NCBI GenBank assembly: GCA_902560875.1
Contig: CACENO010000012.1
Span: forward strand, 1-35,298
Direction of reading: 5' to 3'
DNA from: an uncultured Prochlorococcus sp.
Lineage (GTDB): Bacteria > Cyanobacteriota > Cyanobacteriia > PCC-6307 > Cyanobiaceae
DNA length: 35,298 bases
Position 1 is the stretch's first letter. Each line of letters opens with the position of its first letter. Below, piece by piece: positions 21,644-32,285 of this stretch. The notes under the pieces were generated by a model, which was not told the DNA's origin, did no database searches, and saw only the letters and a program-made list of their open reading frames with translations. The position numbers and the translations under genes were made by a program.

Positions 21644-24235
21644 TTACCTAAATACTAAATTGTTTGATTGAAAATCAACTGTAATAGTTTGGCCATTATG
21701 GTACTTGCCACGTAATAATTCTTTTGCAATTGGAGTTTCTATTTCTTTTTGAATAAATCTTTTAAGGGGTCTGGCTCCATATGAGTGATCATAAGAAGAT
21801 TTGACAATCCATGATTTAGCAGGCTCGGTTACATTTAATTTTAGATTCTTTGATTCTATTCGCTTACTCAGATGATTAATCTGTAAACTTACTATTTCTT
21901 TTAATTCATTTTCTTTTAAGCTATGAAATATAATTGATTCATCTATCCTGTTTAGAAATTCAGGTTTGAAATGCTGTCTGAGAGAATTTTTTATTGTGAA
22001 CTCTAATTGGTTTTTAGTTTGACCACTATTGTATGAATCTATAATAGATTGGCTTCCTATATTACTCGTTAAGATTATTAATGTATTAGTAAAGTTAATT
22101 GTCTTACCTTGGCCATCTGTTACGCGTCCCTCATCAAGTATCTGTAGCAATAGGTTTAGTACATCTTTGTGAGCTTTTTCTGCTTCGTCAAATAACAAAA
22201 CAGAATATGGGTGCCTTCTTATAGCTTCTGTTAGTTGTCCACCTGATTCAAATCCAATGTAACCAGGTGGCGCACCTATTAATCGACTAACAGAATGTTT
22301 TTCCATATATTCAGACATGTCTATTCTGATAATTGCATCTTCATTATCAAAAAGTTGTGATGCTAATGCTTTTGAAAGTTCTGTTTTCCCAACTCCTGTA
22401 GGGCCTAAAAATATAAAACTTGCTATTGGTCTATGAGGGTCACTCATCCCTGCTCTAGATCTTTGAATTGCATCTGCGACTGCTCTAACAGCTTCGTGTT
22501 GTCCTATTACACGATTTTTCAAATTCTCTTCAAGGGATAATATCTTATCTATTTCTGATTGGACAAGTTTCGAAACTGGTATAGAAGTCCATTTTGATAT
22601 TACTTCTGCTATATCTTCTTCCATAACTTCTTCTCTTAGGAGTGATTTCCCTTCAATTCTTTCAGTATGGATTATTGCATTATCTTTTTCAGCTAGGTTT
22701 TTCTGTAATTCTATTAATGTTCCATACTCAAGTTCCGCTGCCTTGTTTAAGTCATAGCTGCGCTTTGCCTTCTCTATCTGTAATTGAACTTTCTCAATCT
22801 CTTCTTTTATTGATTGGAGTTTATTAATTGAGTCTTTCTCTGATTGCCATTGATTATTTAGTGATTCTTGTTGTGTTGTTAAATCTAAAAGTTCCAATTC
22901 GATTTTGGATAGCCTTTCTTTACTAGCAGAATCTGATTCACGCTTTAAAGAAAGTTTTTCCATTTGCAGTTGCAGGATTTTTCTATCTATTTCATCTATT
23001 TCTTCTGGTTTTGAAGTAATCTCCATTTTTAACCTAGAAGCCGACTCATCTATTAGATCAATAGCTTTATCTGGTAGAAATCTATCAGTTATATAACGAT
23101 TACTTAAAACAGCTGCAGCAACTAATGCTGTGTCTGAAATACGTACTCCATGATGCACTTCATAGCGCTCTTTTAGCCCTCGAAGAATTGAAATTGTATC
23201 TGTAACAGATGGTTGCTCTACAAGTACTTGCTGAAATCTTCTTTCTAAGGCGGCGTCTTTTTCTATATGTTGACGATGTTCATTGATCGTAGTTGCGCCA
23301 ATACATCTTAATTCACCTCTGGCAAGCATAGGTTTTAGTAAGTTGCTTGCATCCATTGCGCCACCAGTTGCCCCGGCCCCCACGACGGTATGGATTTCAT
23401 CTATAAATAGAATAATTTGCCCATCTGAATCAGTTATCTCTTTGAGAACAGCTTTCAGCCTTTCTTCAAATTCCCCTCTATATTTTGCTCCAGCAATAAG
23501 AGCTCCCATATCAAGAGCAATAAGCTGTCTTTCCTGTAGTGATGTTGGTACATCTCCATTAATAATCCGTTGGGCTAAGCCTTCTACTATTGCTGTTTTG
23601 CCTACTCCCGGCTCGCCAATTAGTACAGGATTATTTTTTGTTCGGCGACTAAGTATCTGAATTGTACGTCTAATCTCCTCATCTCTTCCTATTACAGGGT
23701 CTAGCTTCCCTTCACGTGCTTCATTTGTTAGGTCTCTGCCGTATCTGATGAGGGATTCGATGTTCATTTCTGGGTTTTTGGTCGTGACTGTGTGATTTCC
23801 TTTGAGCTTTGTGATTTCTAAAATAAGTTTATCTTTGTCTAGATTTTCTTCTCTTAGCAATTCATAGCAGGTCTTCTTTTCTTCATACAGACCAATTAAT
23901 AGGTGCTCGACTGATATAAATTTATCACCAAAGGAATCCTTTATTACATCACTTTTTTCTAATACTAGAGTAAAATTTTTACCCAAATAAATATTGTCAG
24001 GAACAATGTTTAACGTAGCTAGCGTAACTAGCTTTTTAGATAATGATTCTTTTATTTTGGCTATTGATACTTTTGCTTTTTCTAATATCCTCACAACAAA
24101 ATCTCTTTGTGAGAGTAAAGCAATAAATAAATGCTCTGGTTCTATTTGTGAATGTCTAAAATTCTTTGCAAGATTTTCCGACAATATAATTGCTTCCCAG
24201 GCTTTTTCTGTAAAACTTTCAGCCTTTGGTTGCAT
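21644..24235 (-). CDS. clpB: ClpB disaggregase (AAA+ chaperone)
   Basis: This 863-residue hexameric ATPase works with DnaK to resolubilise aggregated proteins in the cytoplasm. The N-domain (about 1-145) has two Clp repeats ([11 protein letters not shown] and [11 protein letters not shown]). The first AAA+ module carries GEPGVGKT (207-214), the LFIDEIHT Walker B and the pore/linker region. A coiled-coil middle domain (about 405-525) is rich in Lys, Glu and Leu. The second module has GPTGVGKTE (about 605-613), [10 protein letters not shown] as Walker B, where many ClpB have LLDEVEKAH, and [10 protein letters not shown] near the C-terminus. No ClpP-binding I-G-F/L loop is present, so it is ClpB rather than ClpC. 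It may be a second paralogue, since many picocyanobacteria have two; only one is in the window. The ATG at 24235 has no clear Shine-Dalgarno site. Confidence 0.95.
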   Translation of the reverse strand: MQPKAESFTEKAWEAIILSENLAKNFRHSQIEPEHLFIALLSQRDFVVRILEKAKVSIAKIKESLSKKLVTLATLNIVPDNIYLGKNFTLVLEKSDVIKDSFGDKFISVEHLLIGLYEEKKTCYELLREENLDKDKLILEITKLKGNHTVTTKNPEMNIESLIRYGRDLTNEAREGKLDPVIGRDEEIRRTIQILSRRTKNNPVLIGEPGVGKTAIVEGLAQRIINGDVPTSLQERQLIALDMGALIAGAKYRGEFEERLKAVLKEITDSDGQIILFIDEIHTVVGAGATGGAMDASNLLKPMLARGELRCIGATTINEHRQHIEKDAALERRFQQVLVEQPSVTDTISILRGLKERYEVHHGVRISDTALVAAAVLSNRYITDRFLPDKAIDLIDESASRLKMEITSKPEEIDEIDRKILQLQMEKLSLKRESDSASKERLSKIELELLDLTTQQESLNNQWQSEKDSINKLQSIKEEIEKVQLQIEKAKRSYDLNKAAELEYGTLIELQKNLAEKDNAIIHTERIEGKSLLREEVMEEDIAEVISKWTSIPVSKLVQSEIDKILSLEENLKNRVIGQHEAVRAVADAIQRSRAGMSDPHRPIASFIFLGPTGVGKTELSKALASQLFDNEDAIIRIDMSEYMEKHSVSRLIGAPPGYIGFESGGQLTEAIRRHPYSVLLFDEAEKAHKDVLNLLLQILDEGRVTDGQGKTINFTNTLIILTSNIGSQSIIDSYNSGQTKNQLEFTIKNSLRQHFKPEFLNRIDESIIFHSLKENELKEIVSLQINHLSKRIESKNLKLNVTEPAKSWIVKSSYDHSYGARPLKRFIQKEIETPIAKELLRGKYHNGQTITVDFQSNNLVFR

Positions 24236-24417
24236 AAAGTCTTTTATTCTTTAGCAACTCTATTTAGGTTCTCAGAATATGTTTAGGAGGAAAACCGTTC
24301 TTATCTGTTCGGTCATTGATAGATTCAAGAATATAATTACTTTATTTTTAAACCGGTAATCTTAGTTTAAATATAGATTGACTTTAGGTTGTCTCTTTTG
24401 CCATTTGTTTGATTGCT

Positions 24418-24645
24418 TTACGGAAATATTCTCTGATTAATAGGAGAGATCTTACTAGTTTTAAACCATTCAAAAATCTTTGTTGCCTTATCATCTTCAG
24501 CAATATCTTCATCCCTTATCAAGAATCCATATCTTTTTGCTAATTGGATAATACTTTTTAAGTCCTTACATGTTTTTAGCTTTTTCTTTAATGCAGGACT
24601 CCTTTCAGCAGCTGTAATAAAATTATTAAAATCTTCTCGACTCAT
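24418..24645 (-). CDS. Stand-alone Nif11-domain protein
   Basis: This 75-residue protein matches the Nif11 family: MSREDFNNFITAAERSPALK then KKLKTCKDLKSIIQLAKRYG and FLIRDEDI, the M-S-x-x-x-x-x-F-x-x-x-x-x-x-x-x-L-x-x-K-L pattern followed by A-x-x-x-G-F-x-I-x-x-x-D-x. In some Prochlorococcus the domain serves as the leader of prochlorosin lantipeptides. Here there is no Gly-Gly or Gly-Ala cleavage site and no Cys/Ser/Thr-rich core (the tail is ATKIFEWFKTSKISPINQR), and no lanthionine synthase is in the window, so it is a stand-alone member rather than a precursor. Function unknown. It is on the same strand as clpB upstream of it in transcription order, with a 180-bp gap to clpB. Confidence 0.75.
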   Translation of the reverse strand: MSREDFNNFITAAERSPALKKKLKTCKDLKSIIQLAKRYGFLIRDEDIAEDDKATKIFEWFKTSKISPINQRIFP

Positions 24646-24721
24646 CTGATTAGTCTCTTGATATATTGGATATTTTGCTTTAAAAGTCTTTATTTAGCTT
24701 GTAATAAACTGATAATTTCAT

Positions 24722-24762
24722 AAAAAAAAAAGGTTAAAGAGCAGATTGGCTCCTTAACCTTT
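24722..24762 (-). terminator. Rho-independent terminator of petE
   Basis: On the minus strand AAAGGTTAAGGAGC pairs with GCTCTTTAACCTTT (13 of 14 positions, one A/C mismatch) around a 6-base loop, and the hairpin runs into a tract of T (24722-24731). It follows the petE stop by about 50 bp and is the clearest terminator in the window. Confidence 0.88.
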
Positions 24763-24810
24763 GTATTAATTTTTTATTAGTAGATTGCCCTTTAGTAGGA
24801 GTTTTTTTAA

Positions 24811-25170
24811 TTAATTGACTACTACAGTCCCTACCATTCCTGCTCCTCTGTGAGGCTCACAATAAAAATCGTAGGTTCCGGCAGAAGAGAAGGTTTTTTC
24901 CCATGCTTCGCCAGGAGCAAAAGCTAAATCTGGATGACTTAGCTCATCATGCCCTTCAAAGACTGCGTTGTGAGGGGCTAATTTATTGTTGATGAACTTA
25001 ACAGTGTCACCTGCGCTGATATTGATAGAACTTGGTTCAAAGGCCAGCATTCCAGCATCTGTACCAAGCTTTACCTCTACAGTCTTAGCTTGCACGGAAG
25101 AAACTCCAAATGCAAGAACAAGTATCAAGGCAAAGCATGCTGTTGCCATTGATCTAAGCATTGAAGCCAT
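24811..25170 (-). CDS. petE: Plastocyanin
   Basis: This blue copper protein carries electrons from cytochrome b6f to photosystem I in the thylakoid lumen. It has 119 residues. The signal peptide is MASMLRSMATACFALILVLA to VQA, cleaved before KTVEVKLG, leaving about 91 mature residues. All four copper ligands are visible: the His of KLAPHNAVFEGH, the Cys and His in DFYCEPHRGAGM, and its final Met. GMLAFEPSSINISAGDTVKF is the usual N-terminal strand pair. The ATG at 25170 follows the SDR gene by 44 bp; a second ATG lies three codons later (MLRSMAT). Transcription ends at the terminator at 24722-24762. Presence of this gene plus a cytochrome c6-like gene at 16.4 kb suggests two lumenal carriers. 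Confidence 0.97.
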   Translation of the reverse strand: MASMLRSMATACFALILVLAFGVSSVQAKTVEVKLGTDAGMLAFEPSSINISAGDTVKFINNKLAPHNAVFEGHDELSHPDLAFAPGEAWEKTFSSAGTYDFYCEPHRGAGMVGTVVVN

Positions 25171-25214
25171 GTGATAAATAATTTCTACCTTTATAATAAC
25201 TCCTTTTAAGTGAT

Positions 25215-26198
25215 TTATCGTCTTTTTAGCTCTGAATGAAGTAGAACGTCTTCAAGTGTTTTTGCTTTGCTCTTCCCTCCAAATCGTTCAGGAGTCGTTA
25301 TGGGGTGATGAATAAAATGACGTTGTTTGATACTAAACCGGTCCCATGGGGTCAGTTTTATAGGCAAAATTCTTGCCAAAGCTAGAACTAGCCAATCTTT
25401 CAATGGAAATCTTGGTCTCTTTTTCATCCCACGCCATTTAAGAAGTATGTCCACAGCTTCATCTATGGAAATTGATGGTTGAGCTAAAACTAGTTTTCGA
25501 AGTGCTCCCTGGCCCGGTTCTCGATTTGGATGATGTGTTGTTGTTGATAGGTGGCCACAAATAAAAGCAATATCTGCCGCATGAATAAAATGAAATTTCG
25601 AATATCCTTTAATCCATCGAGCTAGCCATAGCCAATTAATTGCATCATTAAGTCCTGTAGTTAGATAACTAGAAGGAAAATCTCCACTCCCATCAACTTT
25701 TCCTCCAAAAACTAGAGTCGGGAAAACAGCTATAGTTTTTTCTGCATATGGATGCCTTTCTAGATCTTGTAGACATTTAGCCTTGGTTTGAATATATTCA
25801 GTTCCATCTGAGAAAGCTTCCTGAATTGGTTGGAGGTTTTTATTCAATATGCTTGCAGTAGAAAAGTAGATAATTTGCTCCAATCTTTCTGGATTTAATA
25901 GTCTTAAGATAGATTTAACAGATTCAATGTTTACTTCATAGGCTCTTTGGGGATCTCCCCATGCTGTTGCCGTATGTATTACTCGAGTTACTTTCTCTAA
26001 TTCTTTAGCAAAAAGATGTGATTGACGTAGATCGCCAATTAATAGATTAATTCTTGGATTTTTTGCATCTATAGATTTTAATTTTGAAGGGTCTCTTAGC
26101 CAAAGCAATATTTCTGCTGATGAGTTTTCAAGTAACCATTTGGCAGTGTATTGTCCTACACAACCACTTGCTCCTGTAATCAGTATTCTTTGTTTCAA
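25215..26198 (-). CDS. NAD-dependent epimerase/dehydratase-type SDR
   Basis: This 327-residue protein is an extended short-chain dehydrogenase/reductase. The Rossmann motif [10 protein letters not shown] (7-16) fits G-x-x-G-x-x-G, HTATAW follows the nucleotide-binding strand, and Ser113 in YFSTAS with Tyr135/Lys139 in YIQTKAKC complete the catalytic triad. The substrate is not identifiable; relatives act on nucleotide sugars, flavonoids or sterols. It is rich in basic and aromatic residues towards the C-terminus ([23 protein letters not shown]), which could associate with the membrane. Its ATG overlaps the stop of hemE by 4 bp (ATGA), so the two are co-translated, and petE follows after 44 bp. 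A role in tetrapyrrole or photosynthetic metabolism is an inference from position. Confidence 0.85.
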   Translation of the reverse strand: MKQRILITGASGCVGQYTAKWLLENSSAEILLWLRDPSKLKSIDAKNPRINLLIGDLRQSHLFAKELEKVTRVIHTATAWGDPQRAYEVNIESVKSILRLLNPERLEQIIYFSTASILNKNLQPIQEAFSDGTEYIQTKAKCLQDLERHPYAEKTIAVFPTLVFGGKVDGSGDFPSSYLTTGLNDAINWLWLARWIKGYSKFHFIHAADIAFICGHLSTTTHHPNREPGQGALRKLVLAQPSISIDEAVDILLKWRGMKKRPRFPLKDWLVLALARILPIKLTPWDRFSIKQRHFIHHPITTPERFGGKSKAKTLEDVLLHSELKRR

Positions 26199-27256
26199 GA
26201 GGAAGTATTAATTAACTCGTTAACATTTTTTCCAGCCTCAAAAAATACTTTCGCATTCTCTTCTGGCGTCCCAGGAAGTATTCCATGCCCTAAATTAAGA
26301 ATATGAGTACGTCCTTTAGCTTTTTGAACAGCATCAACAATTCTCTCTCGAATTGCTTTGGGTGTCCCAAAGAGAAGACCAGGATCAACGTTGCCTTGCA
26401 CTCCTACTCCCTCAGGTAGGCGAGCACAACCTTCAGCCATGTCAACTGTCCAGTCAAGGGAAACAATGTCAACTCCTGTTTTGCCCATCCTTTCTAAGAC
26501 ACCAGCACTCCCAGATATGTAAAGGATCATTGGGGTGTTTGGATAGCTTTCTTTAACTAAGTCGACAACTTTTTGTTGGTAGGGTGCAGCAAATGTGTCG
26601 TAATCAATAGGACTAAGTTGGCCTGCCCATGAATCAAACATTTGAACTACTTGGGCCCCTGATTCAATTTGATACTTCAAATATTCTGCAATAGATTGTG
26701 CAAAATGATCCAGAAGTTGGTGTAATAGCTCTGGTTCTCTGAATGCCATAGCTTTTATAACGGCATAGTTTTTGCTGCTTTTGCCTTCTACTACATAAGC
26801 AGCCAAAGTCCAAGGCGCACCAACAAATCCCAGTACAGCGGCTTGATTTCCAACACTTTGACGCAATCTTGTAAGGACTTCTCCTACAAAAGGCATGCTT
26901 TCAACAGGGTTCAGTTTGCGCAGCTGTTTAATTTGATTGAGCTCTCTAATTGGATCTTGGATTATTGGTCCTTTGCTTTCAATAATGTCGAAATTAATTC
27001 CCATTCCAGGAAGAGGGGTGAGAATATCCGAAAAAAGTATTACTCCATCAGGCTTAAATGCTTCAAATGGCTGCATAGAGATCTCATATGACAGATCTGG
27101 GTTCTCAGAACGCTCTCTAAAACTTGGGTGTCTGTCTCTTAGCTCTCTATAGACCTTCATGTATCTACCAGCTTGTCGCATCATCCAAACCGGCGGACGC
27201 TCCACTGATTCACCACGCGCAGCACGTAGCAATAAAGGGAGGGAATCGCTCATCAT
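26195..27256 (-). CDS. hemE: Uroporphyrinogen decarboxylase
   Basis: This enzyme removes four carboxyl groups from uroporphyrinogen III to give coproporphyrinogen III, on the path to heme and chlorophyll, in the cytoplasm. It has 353 residues, normal length. The N-terminal [14 protein letters not shown] carries the conserved arginines that hold the substrate's acid groups. [13 protein letters not shown] has the essential aspartate near the substrate centre. [10 protein letters not shown] and [20 protein letters not shown] near the C-terminus hold other family motifs. The ATG at 27256 is followed directly by a second (27253), and either could be used. Its stop overlaps the start of the SDR gene. 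Upstream lies a 353-bp gap towards glgB, which is expected to hold its promoter. Confidence 0.97.
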   Translation of the reverse strand: MMSDSLPLLLRAARGESVERPPVWMMRQAGRYMKVYRELRDRHPSFRERSENPDLSYEISMQPFEAFKPDGVILFSDILTPLPGMGINFDIIESKGPIIQDPIRELNQIKQLRKLNPVESMPFVGEVLTRLRQSVGNQAAVLGFVGAPWTLAAYVVEGKSSKNYAVIKAMAFREPELLHQLLDHFAQSIAEYLKYQIESGAQVVQMFDSWAGQLSPIDYDTFAAPYQQKVVDLVKESYPNTPMILYISGSAGVLERMGKTGVDIVSLDWTVDMAEGCARLPEGVGVQGNVDPGLLFGTPKAIRERIVDAVQKAKGRTHILNLGHGILPGTPEENAKVFFEAGKNVNELINTSS

Positions 27257-27609
27257 TTTGGACTAAACTTACTTGAGCAGCCTCTCATATCACCTGACCT
27301 TTTATGCAAGCCTTATTTACATCAATTCAGCCTATTTTCTGTTTTTAGAATTTATGACGTAAAGTTGATACTTGTTTTAATGTGGTGCATGGGTGCATTT
27401 GCCTCTAAATGAAATGATTTTATATTTATATTTCAGGGTTTTTATTATGGTCAGGTTAATAGAAGTAGCTAATGGATTTATGGAATTAGAAAATAATTAT
27501 TGAACATTATAGATTTATCAGAGTAGAATAAGACTCTAGTTAGCAACTTGATATAATTCAATGATATATTCTGTTATTGATAATTATACATGTTAATTAA
27601 ATTGAGCAA
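27257..27609. other. Intergenic region between glgB and hemE
   Basis: About 350 bp of AT-rich DNA without a gene. Since both genes are on the minus strand it should contain the 3' end of glgB and the hemE promoter. I see no strong hairpin, no long repeat and no frame with a recognisable protein; an 18-codon frame on the plus strand at about 27447 looks like chance. Confidence 0.5.
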
Positions 27610-29892
27610 TTAGTTAACAGGTTGCTTGGCTATTTCTTCTTGAAATTTAAATACTAACAAGCTAAGAGGCGGTAGGTATAAATCCAAGCAGCAGTTGTAT
27701 CCGTGAATATTATACTCTTCAGCAACTTTACCTCCCATATTTCCTTGATTAGAGCCTCCATAGCATGCACCATCGGTATTAAATATTTCCTTATAAAAAC
27801 CTTTTTTAGGTACACCTATCTTATAGTTTGAATGACTTTGTGGTGTGAAGTTTGCAATAATTACCAACCAACTTCCAGTTTCCTTTTCTCTCCTCATAAA
27901 GCTTATAACAGAATGGCGGTTGTCAGTACAGTCTATCCACTGAAAACCATATTGATCGAAATCGTCTCTCCATAATGCAGGCTCTGATTTATAGAGTATG
28001 TTTAAATCATCTACTAATTTTTGAATACCAAGATGAGGTTTAAAGTTTAGCAAATCCCATTCCAAGTCACCCCATACATTCCATTCTTGCCTTTGTCCAA
28101 ATTCCATCCCCATGAAAATTGTTTTTTTACCAGGATGTGTCCACATATATGCAAGTAATGCACGTGTATTTGCATACTTTTGCCAATCATCACCAGGCAT
28201 CTTATGTAGAAGATTACTTTTGCCATGTACAACTTCATCATGGCTAAGTGCAAGCATGAAATTTTCCGTGTAGGTGTACCAAATAGAAAAAGTAATGTTG
28301 TTCTGATGGAATTGTCTAAACCATGGATCAAGCTCAAAATAATCAAGTATGTCGTGCATCCAGCCCATATTCCATTTTAAGTTAAATCCAAGACCACCAA
28401 TATCAGTTGGCTGTGTCACCATTGGCCAAGTTGTTGACTCCTCTGCAATGGATAAAGCACCTGGAAAATGTTCAAATAGAACGTGATTTGCTTGTTGCAA
28501 GAAATGCACTGCTTCTGTATTTTCTCTCCCTCCATTTTCGTTAGGTATCCATTCACCATCTGGTCTCAAATAATCTCTATAAAGCATTGAAGCAACTGCA
28601 TCAACTCGAATGCCATCTATATGAAATTGTTCAAACCAATAAACTAAATTTGCTACAAGAAAATTTCTTACTTCATTACGACTATAATTAAAAATTAGTG
28701 TGCCCCATTCTTTATGTTCTCCGATTTTAGGATCTGCATGTTCATATAAGTGACATCCATCAAAGAAGGCAAGTCCATGACTATCTTTAGGGAAGTGTCC
28801 AGGTACCCAATCTAGGATTATTCCGATACCTTCTTCGTGGCAACAGTCTACAAACTTTCGGAACTCATCAGGCGTACCATATCTACTGGTAGGAGCATAC
28901 CAACCTGTAACTTGGTAGCCCCATGATCCATCAAAGGGATGTTCGGAGATAGGCATTAATTCTATATGTGTGAATCCTCTTTCTTTTACATAGGGAATCA
29001 ATTTTTCTGTTAGTTCTGTATATGTTAGAAGTCTAGCTCCAGGCTTCATATCTGCGGCTGGTACTGGTTGCCTTTTTGAACCATTTGCCTCTATAAATGG
29101 ATTTTCAATAGATTCATGCATCCAGCTTCCTAAATGCATTTCATATACTGAAATAGGTTTATTTAAGGCACTATTACTTTCTCTCTCTTTTATCCATTCT
29201 TTATCTTTCCATTCGTATCCATCTAGACTGCTTACTAAAGAGCTAGTTGATGGCCTCACTTCATGTTGAAATCCATAAGGATCCGCTTTTTGATAACAAT
29301 GTCCTTCTTGTGTTCGGATTTCATACTTATAAAGAGAACCTTTCTTAATGCCTGGGATAAATAATTCCCAAATCCCTCCAAGTCTTTTTTGCATTGGGTG
29401 GTGTCTGCCATCCCATGCATTCAGCTCGCCAATAACTGAAACACTTAGGGCATTCGGTGCCCATAGGCAGAACATTACTCCTTCTATCCCTTCGTTTTGA
29501 TGAAGATGAGCTCCCATCTTCTTCCAGATGTGATGGTGATTTCCTTCTGCAAACAAATGGCGGTCAATTTCTCCCATCCACTCTTCTCTAAAAGCCCAGG
29601 GATCACTTTGTTGATGAATTATTTCACCTCTTTCAACCTTGACTTGATAATTTTTGCCAGGATTTTCAGTCAGAAGAGCCTCATATATCCATGGATGGTT
29701 AGGGCATGTTGTGGCTATTAAAGATCCATTTACTATGAGGTCTACTTTGTCTGCCTTAGGCATCCACACACGAACGATCCAATTCTCTTTATGCGCTTGT
29801 GGGCCAAGGACTCCATAAGGGTTATCTTGCCTGCATTCTGCAAGCCTTTTCCCTTCTTCTGTGATCCAGTCAAATACGACACTGGTATTCAT
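27610..29892 (-). CDS. glgB: 1,4-alpha-glucan (glycogen) branching enzyme
   Basis: This enzyme introduces alpha-1,6 branches into glycogen in the cytoplasm. It has 760 residues, the longer form with an N-terminal extra module (about 1-120), a carbohydrate-binding CBM48 module (about 125-225, LGAHLH...[11 protein letters not shown]), the GH13 barrel (about 250-640) and an all-beta C-terminal domain. Catalytic residues are recognisable: the nucleophile Asp at about 428 in [10 protein letters not shown], the acid Glu at about 485 in IAEESTTWP, and His/Asp at about 552 in [29 protein letters not shown] is the first conserved GH13 block. The ATG at 29892 is the only good start. It is preceded by a CocE-like gene whose stop is 50 bp upstream, and together with the next three genes may be one operon. 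Confidence 0.96.
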   Translation of the reverse strand: MNTSVVFDWITEEGKRLAECRQDNPYGVLGPQAHKENWIVRVWMPKADKVDLIVNGSLIATTCPNHPWIYEALLTENPGKNYQVKVERGEIIHQQSDPWAFREEWMGEIDRHLFAEGNHHHIWKKMGAHLHQNEGIEGVMFCLWAPNALSVSVIGELNAWDGRHHPMQKRLGGIWELFIPGIKKGSLYKYEIRTQEGHCYQKADPYGFQHEVRPSTSSLVSSLDGYEWKDKEWIKERESNSALNKPISVYEMHLGSWMHESIENPFIEANGSKRQPVPAADMKPGARLLTYTELTEKLIPYVKERGFTHIELMPISEHPFDGSWGYQVTGWYAPTSRYGTPDEFRKFVDCCHEEGIGIILDWVPGHFPKDSHGLAFFDGCHLYEHADPKIGEHKEWGTLIFNYSRNEVRNFLVANLVYWFEQFHIDGIRVDAVASMLYRDYLRPDGEWIPNENGGRENTEAVHFLQQANHVLFEHFPGALSIAEESTTWPMVTQPTDIGGLGFNLKWNMGWMHDILDYFELDPWFRQFHQNNITFSIWYTYTENFMLALSHDEVVHGKSNLLHKMPGDDWQKYANTRALLAYMWTHPGKKTIFMGMEFGQRQEWNVWGDLEWDLLNFKPHLGIQKLVDDLNILYKSEPALWRDDFDQYGFQWIDCTDNRHSVISFMRREKETGSWLVIIANFTPQSHSNYKIGVPKKGFYKEIFNTDGACYGGSNQGNMGGKVAEEYNIHGYNCCLDLYLPPLSLLVFKFQEEIAKQPVN

Positions 29893-29942
29893 GAAAGAAG
29901 AGCGAGATAATCTCGGAGCTTAATCCGACATGTGTAAATGTT

Positions 29943-31529
29943 CTAGAGCTTTTGGGAAATAAGTGGTGAGATATGGAAATTTGAGTCAGATAATTTGAGA
30001 TTTATGGTTATCACTTGGCAATGTATTCCCGATGAACCACATTGGATTCTCCGGTCACCAGGATTAATACCTATAGCTGGCCAGGCAGATCCAGCTATAG
30101 ATATTCGTAAACGCGTATCTTTGGTTAAGTCAGCCAGGAGTGGCTGACAAAAAATTTGTCTTTTTAAAGGTTCTTTCGCATCTTTTCCTAAAACTCTTAG
30201 GAACCCTGTTGAAATTTGGGTTGCTTTGTTGTCCTGATTTGGATCAACTATGGAAATTGCAATACATAAGTCAAATCCCTCTTTGTCTGCGTTGGCAGTC
30301 ACTGCGAGAATCGGAGTGCCTTCTAAGTGAATGTTATTAATTAGCTTTGGGCTAGTGAAAACCGCGATATCTGATCGCATGTCTAACTCACTTCGATCAA
30401 CCTCTCCAGGATGAGGACTTAAATGACCCCCAATGGCAGGAACTGGTCTCCATGGATCATGGACAATGCTTATTAATCCTTTTCCATTCTTGTTGAGGTG
30501 CAAAGTCCCCTCTTTTGAGTCAATGCAGGCAGATCCATTGCTGGACAGACCCCAGTGATTTATGCAATTCTCTGCATCAATCTTTTCTTGCCATTCATGT
30601 TTAGTGAGATTCCATAATCTTTGTTTTGGTTTTAGGTCTTTTTTAGGGGGTACTTGTTGAAGATGAGTATTGAAAAAGTTCAGCAGAAGATTTTGAGACT
30701 CCTCCCACCAATGAAGATGGCTCGCTGGACCAATATGGAGTTCTGGAGATCCACCTGAATTAATTGATTTCTTGTAAAGATCAATGATCCCAGTCAAATG
30801 TGGATCCCACCATCCACCAATTAGAAGCATTGGCTTGCTCAGCCAAGTTTCAAGCGGCGTGTGGATCAACCATGTAGGGCTACTTTGATTTGAATTGGTC
30901 AACCAATTATTTGCCATTCCTTCTGGGTCGAATTCTGCAAGAAGTCTTGGACCTTCTCGTAGGTAACTTTTGTCCTCAAGGCTTTGTCGTAATTTTCCCC
31001 AAGCATTGAGGTCTTTATTTCTTTGAGCCCTCAATGCGGCTAATTGCAACCCCCACGCTAGGCCTAAATGCCACCAAAAAGCCCCTCCATGGCAACTCCA
31101 GTGTTCATTCTCTTTTAACCCTGTCATGGCTGGAGCTAAGCAATCTGGAGGAGGTGTATTTGGTTCTGCAACTAGTTGAGTAAAACCTTGATATGAGAAT
31201 CCAAATGTACCTAAAAGACCATTACATTCTTGAAGGGATCTAACCCATCTATGGGTCTGTGTTGTATCAATGGCTTCTTGTTGAAAACCTTTGAAATTCC
31301 CACCCGAACCTCCTTGACCTCTGACATCCTGAATAATCACTAAATATCCATGACTTGCCCACCATGTTGGATGTAAATACGTCACTGTGGATGCTATTTC
31401 TCTGCCATATGGCTGCCTCATTAAAAGAGCCGGCCAAGGCCCTCCTTCCTTTGGCGTCCATAGTCTTGATGCGAGTTTTATTCCATCTTTAAGAGTAAGG
31501 AATTCATCCCTCCAAATTACTGGTTTCAT
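29943..31529 (-). CDS. CocE/NonD-type (peptidase S15-like) hydrolase
   Basis: This 528-residue alpha/beta hydrolase is of the CocE/X-Pro dipeptidyl-peptidase type. The N-terminal hydrolase domain starts WRDEFLTLKDGIKLASRLW and contains GFSYQGF with the nucleophile Ser112 in a G-x-S-Y-x-G box. Before it is VIIQDVRGQGGSGG (64-77), the strand that supplies the oxyanion-hole region. PMLLIGGWWDPHLTG carries the catalytic aspartate, and GPASHLHWWEE provides the catalytic histidine region. The C-terminal third is the beta-sandwich PepX_C domain. Substrates of this group are esters, beta-lactams or peptides, none inferable here. No signal peptide, so cytoplasmic. It is followed by glgB and preceded by a small exported protein gene 11 bp away. 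Confidence 0.85.
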   Translation of the reverse strand: MKPVIWRDEFLTLKDGIKLASRLWTPKEGGPWPALLMRQPYGREIASTVTYLHPTWWASHGYLVIIQDVRGQGGSGGNFKGFQQEAIDTTQTHRWVRSLQECNGLLGTFGFSYQGFTQLVAEPNTPPPDCLAPAMTGLKENEHWSCHGGAFWWHLGLAWGLQLAALRAQRNKDLNAWGKLRQSLEDKSYLREGPRLLAEFDPEGMANNWLTNSNQSSPTWLIHTPLETWLSKPMLLIGGWWDPHLTGIIDLYKKSINSGGSPELHIGPASHLHWWEESQNLLLNFFNTHLQQVPPKKDLKPKQRLWNLTKHEWQEKIDAENCINHWGLSSNGSACIDSKEGTLHLNKNGKGLISIVHDPWRPVPAIGGHLSPHPGEVDRSELDMRSDIAVFTSPKLINNIHLEGTPILAVTANADKEGFDLCIAISIVDPNQDNKATQISTGFLRVLGKDAKEPLKRQIFCQPLLADLTKDTRLRISIAGSAWPAIGINPGDRRIQCGSSGIHCQVITINLKLSDSNFHISPLISQKL

Positions 31530-31540
31530 ATTGAGAGGTA

Positions 31541-31807
31541 TTAATTAACCTCTGGGCAATAGAGCCCAATTACATAGATGGAGAGGATCTCTGCATCGGT
31601 TGTATTTAGATTTCTTTGTTTTGAAATTTGCTCTATAGCTTGTTCTGAGCTAGCTGATATCCCTTGAGAGTTAAGGTCTTTTAGTTGGTTGCATAAAGCA
31701 ATAGCCTCTTGTGGATTTCTTTTGACGCTTTCCAATAGGTTTGATTGAGCTAATAATTGAGGGCATGATGCAATGAGCAAAATGATTGCTGTATATAAGT
31801 AGCGCAT
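31541..31807 (-). CDS. Small exported protein, unknown
   Basis: This 88-residue protein has a signal peptide MRYLYTAIILLIASCPQLLA, likely cleaved before QSNLLES. The mature part of about 68 residues is helical, with QEAIALCNQLKDLNSQGISA and a final cysteine in LYCPEVN; the two mature cysteines could pair. No family is recognised. It lies 11 bp before the CocE-like gene and 57 bp after the DUF4332 gene on the same strand, so it is probably co-transcribed with both. Confidence 0.65.
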   Translation of the reverse strand: MRYLYTAIILLIASCPQLLAQSNLLESVKRNPQEAIALCNQLKDLNSQGISASSEQAIEQISKQRNLNTTDAEILSIYVIGLYCPEVN

Positions 31808-31864
31808 TTCCCCTTTTTTGAGGCTATTCCTATTATTTGGGTATTAATGGGATTTTGAGTTGCT

Positions 31865-32275
31865 TTATTGGGTCAGTTTTGTATTTGCCCTTTTAGCATT
31901 TTTTATCCAGGAAAGAGCTTTTGGTATATCTATGAGAGGGTTGCGCCCAGTATTCAGCAGTCTTTCTAGCCGTCCTATTTTATGAATTAACTCTTGTGGT
32001 GTAAGGGATGCCAAAGCTTTGATGGTTGGGATTCCAGAATGTATTAACAAAGCTGCTTCTGATTGAGACAGATCTATGTCACAAATAAAAGTTGACATGC
32101 TACGAAGAGATTTCAAGTTTCTTTGTGTTGCAAGACTTGTTTGAGCAAGTTCTACTAAATCACCATCACTTAGCTCTTTTAGTAAAAACCAGCTGTCAAT
32201 TCCTTCTGAAATCAATTTTTTTTCTTCAAAGTTGAAATTCTTTGGGAGGTTTATCAGTGGTTTATTGATGACCAT
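31865..32275 (-). CDS. DUF4332 protein
   Basis: This 136-residue protein resembles the cyanobacterial DUF4332 family, which is built from helix-hairpin-helix-like repeats. Segments such as LISEGIDSWFLLKELSDGDL and LIHSGIPTIKALASLTPQEL (about 87-106), each with a short-turn-hydrophobic pattern, support this. A following IGRLERLLNTGRNPLIDIP fits the third unit. Helix-hairpin-helix proteins often bind DNA or RNA without base specificity, but no function is established. It starts 10 bp after the ycf51 stop on the same strand. There is no signal peptide. Confidence 0.7.
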   Translation of the reverse strand: MVINKPLINLPKNFNFEEKKLISEGIDSWFLLKELSDGDLVELAQTSLATQRNLKSLRSMSTFICDIDLSQSEAALLIHSGIPTIKALASLTPQELIHKIGRLERLLNTGRNPLIDIPKALSWIKNAKRANTKLTQ

Positions 32276-32285
32276 TTCTTAGGGT

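Noticed and set aside
23283-23660. 125-aa plus frame inside clpB
   Set aside because: Antisense of the Walker motifs of ClpB; serine/proline-rich shadow.
24418-24645. Prochlorosin (lantipeptide) precursor
   Set aside because: The Nif11 domain is present but there is no Gly-Gly type cleavage site, core peptide or synthase in the window.
28047-28346. 99-aa minus frame inside glgB
   Set aside because: Out-of-frame reading of glgB on the same strand; the glgB frame has full GH13 motifs.
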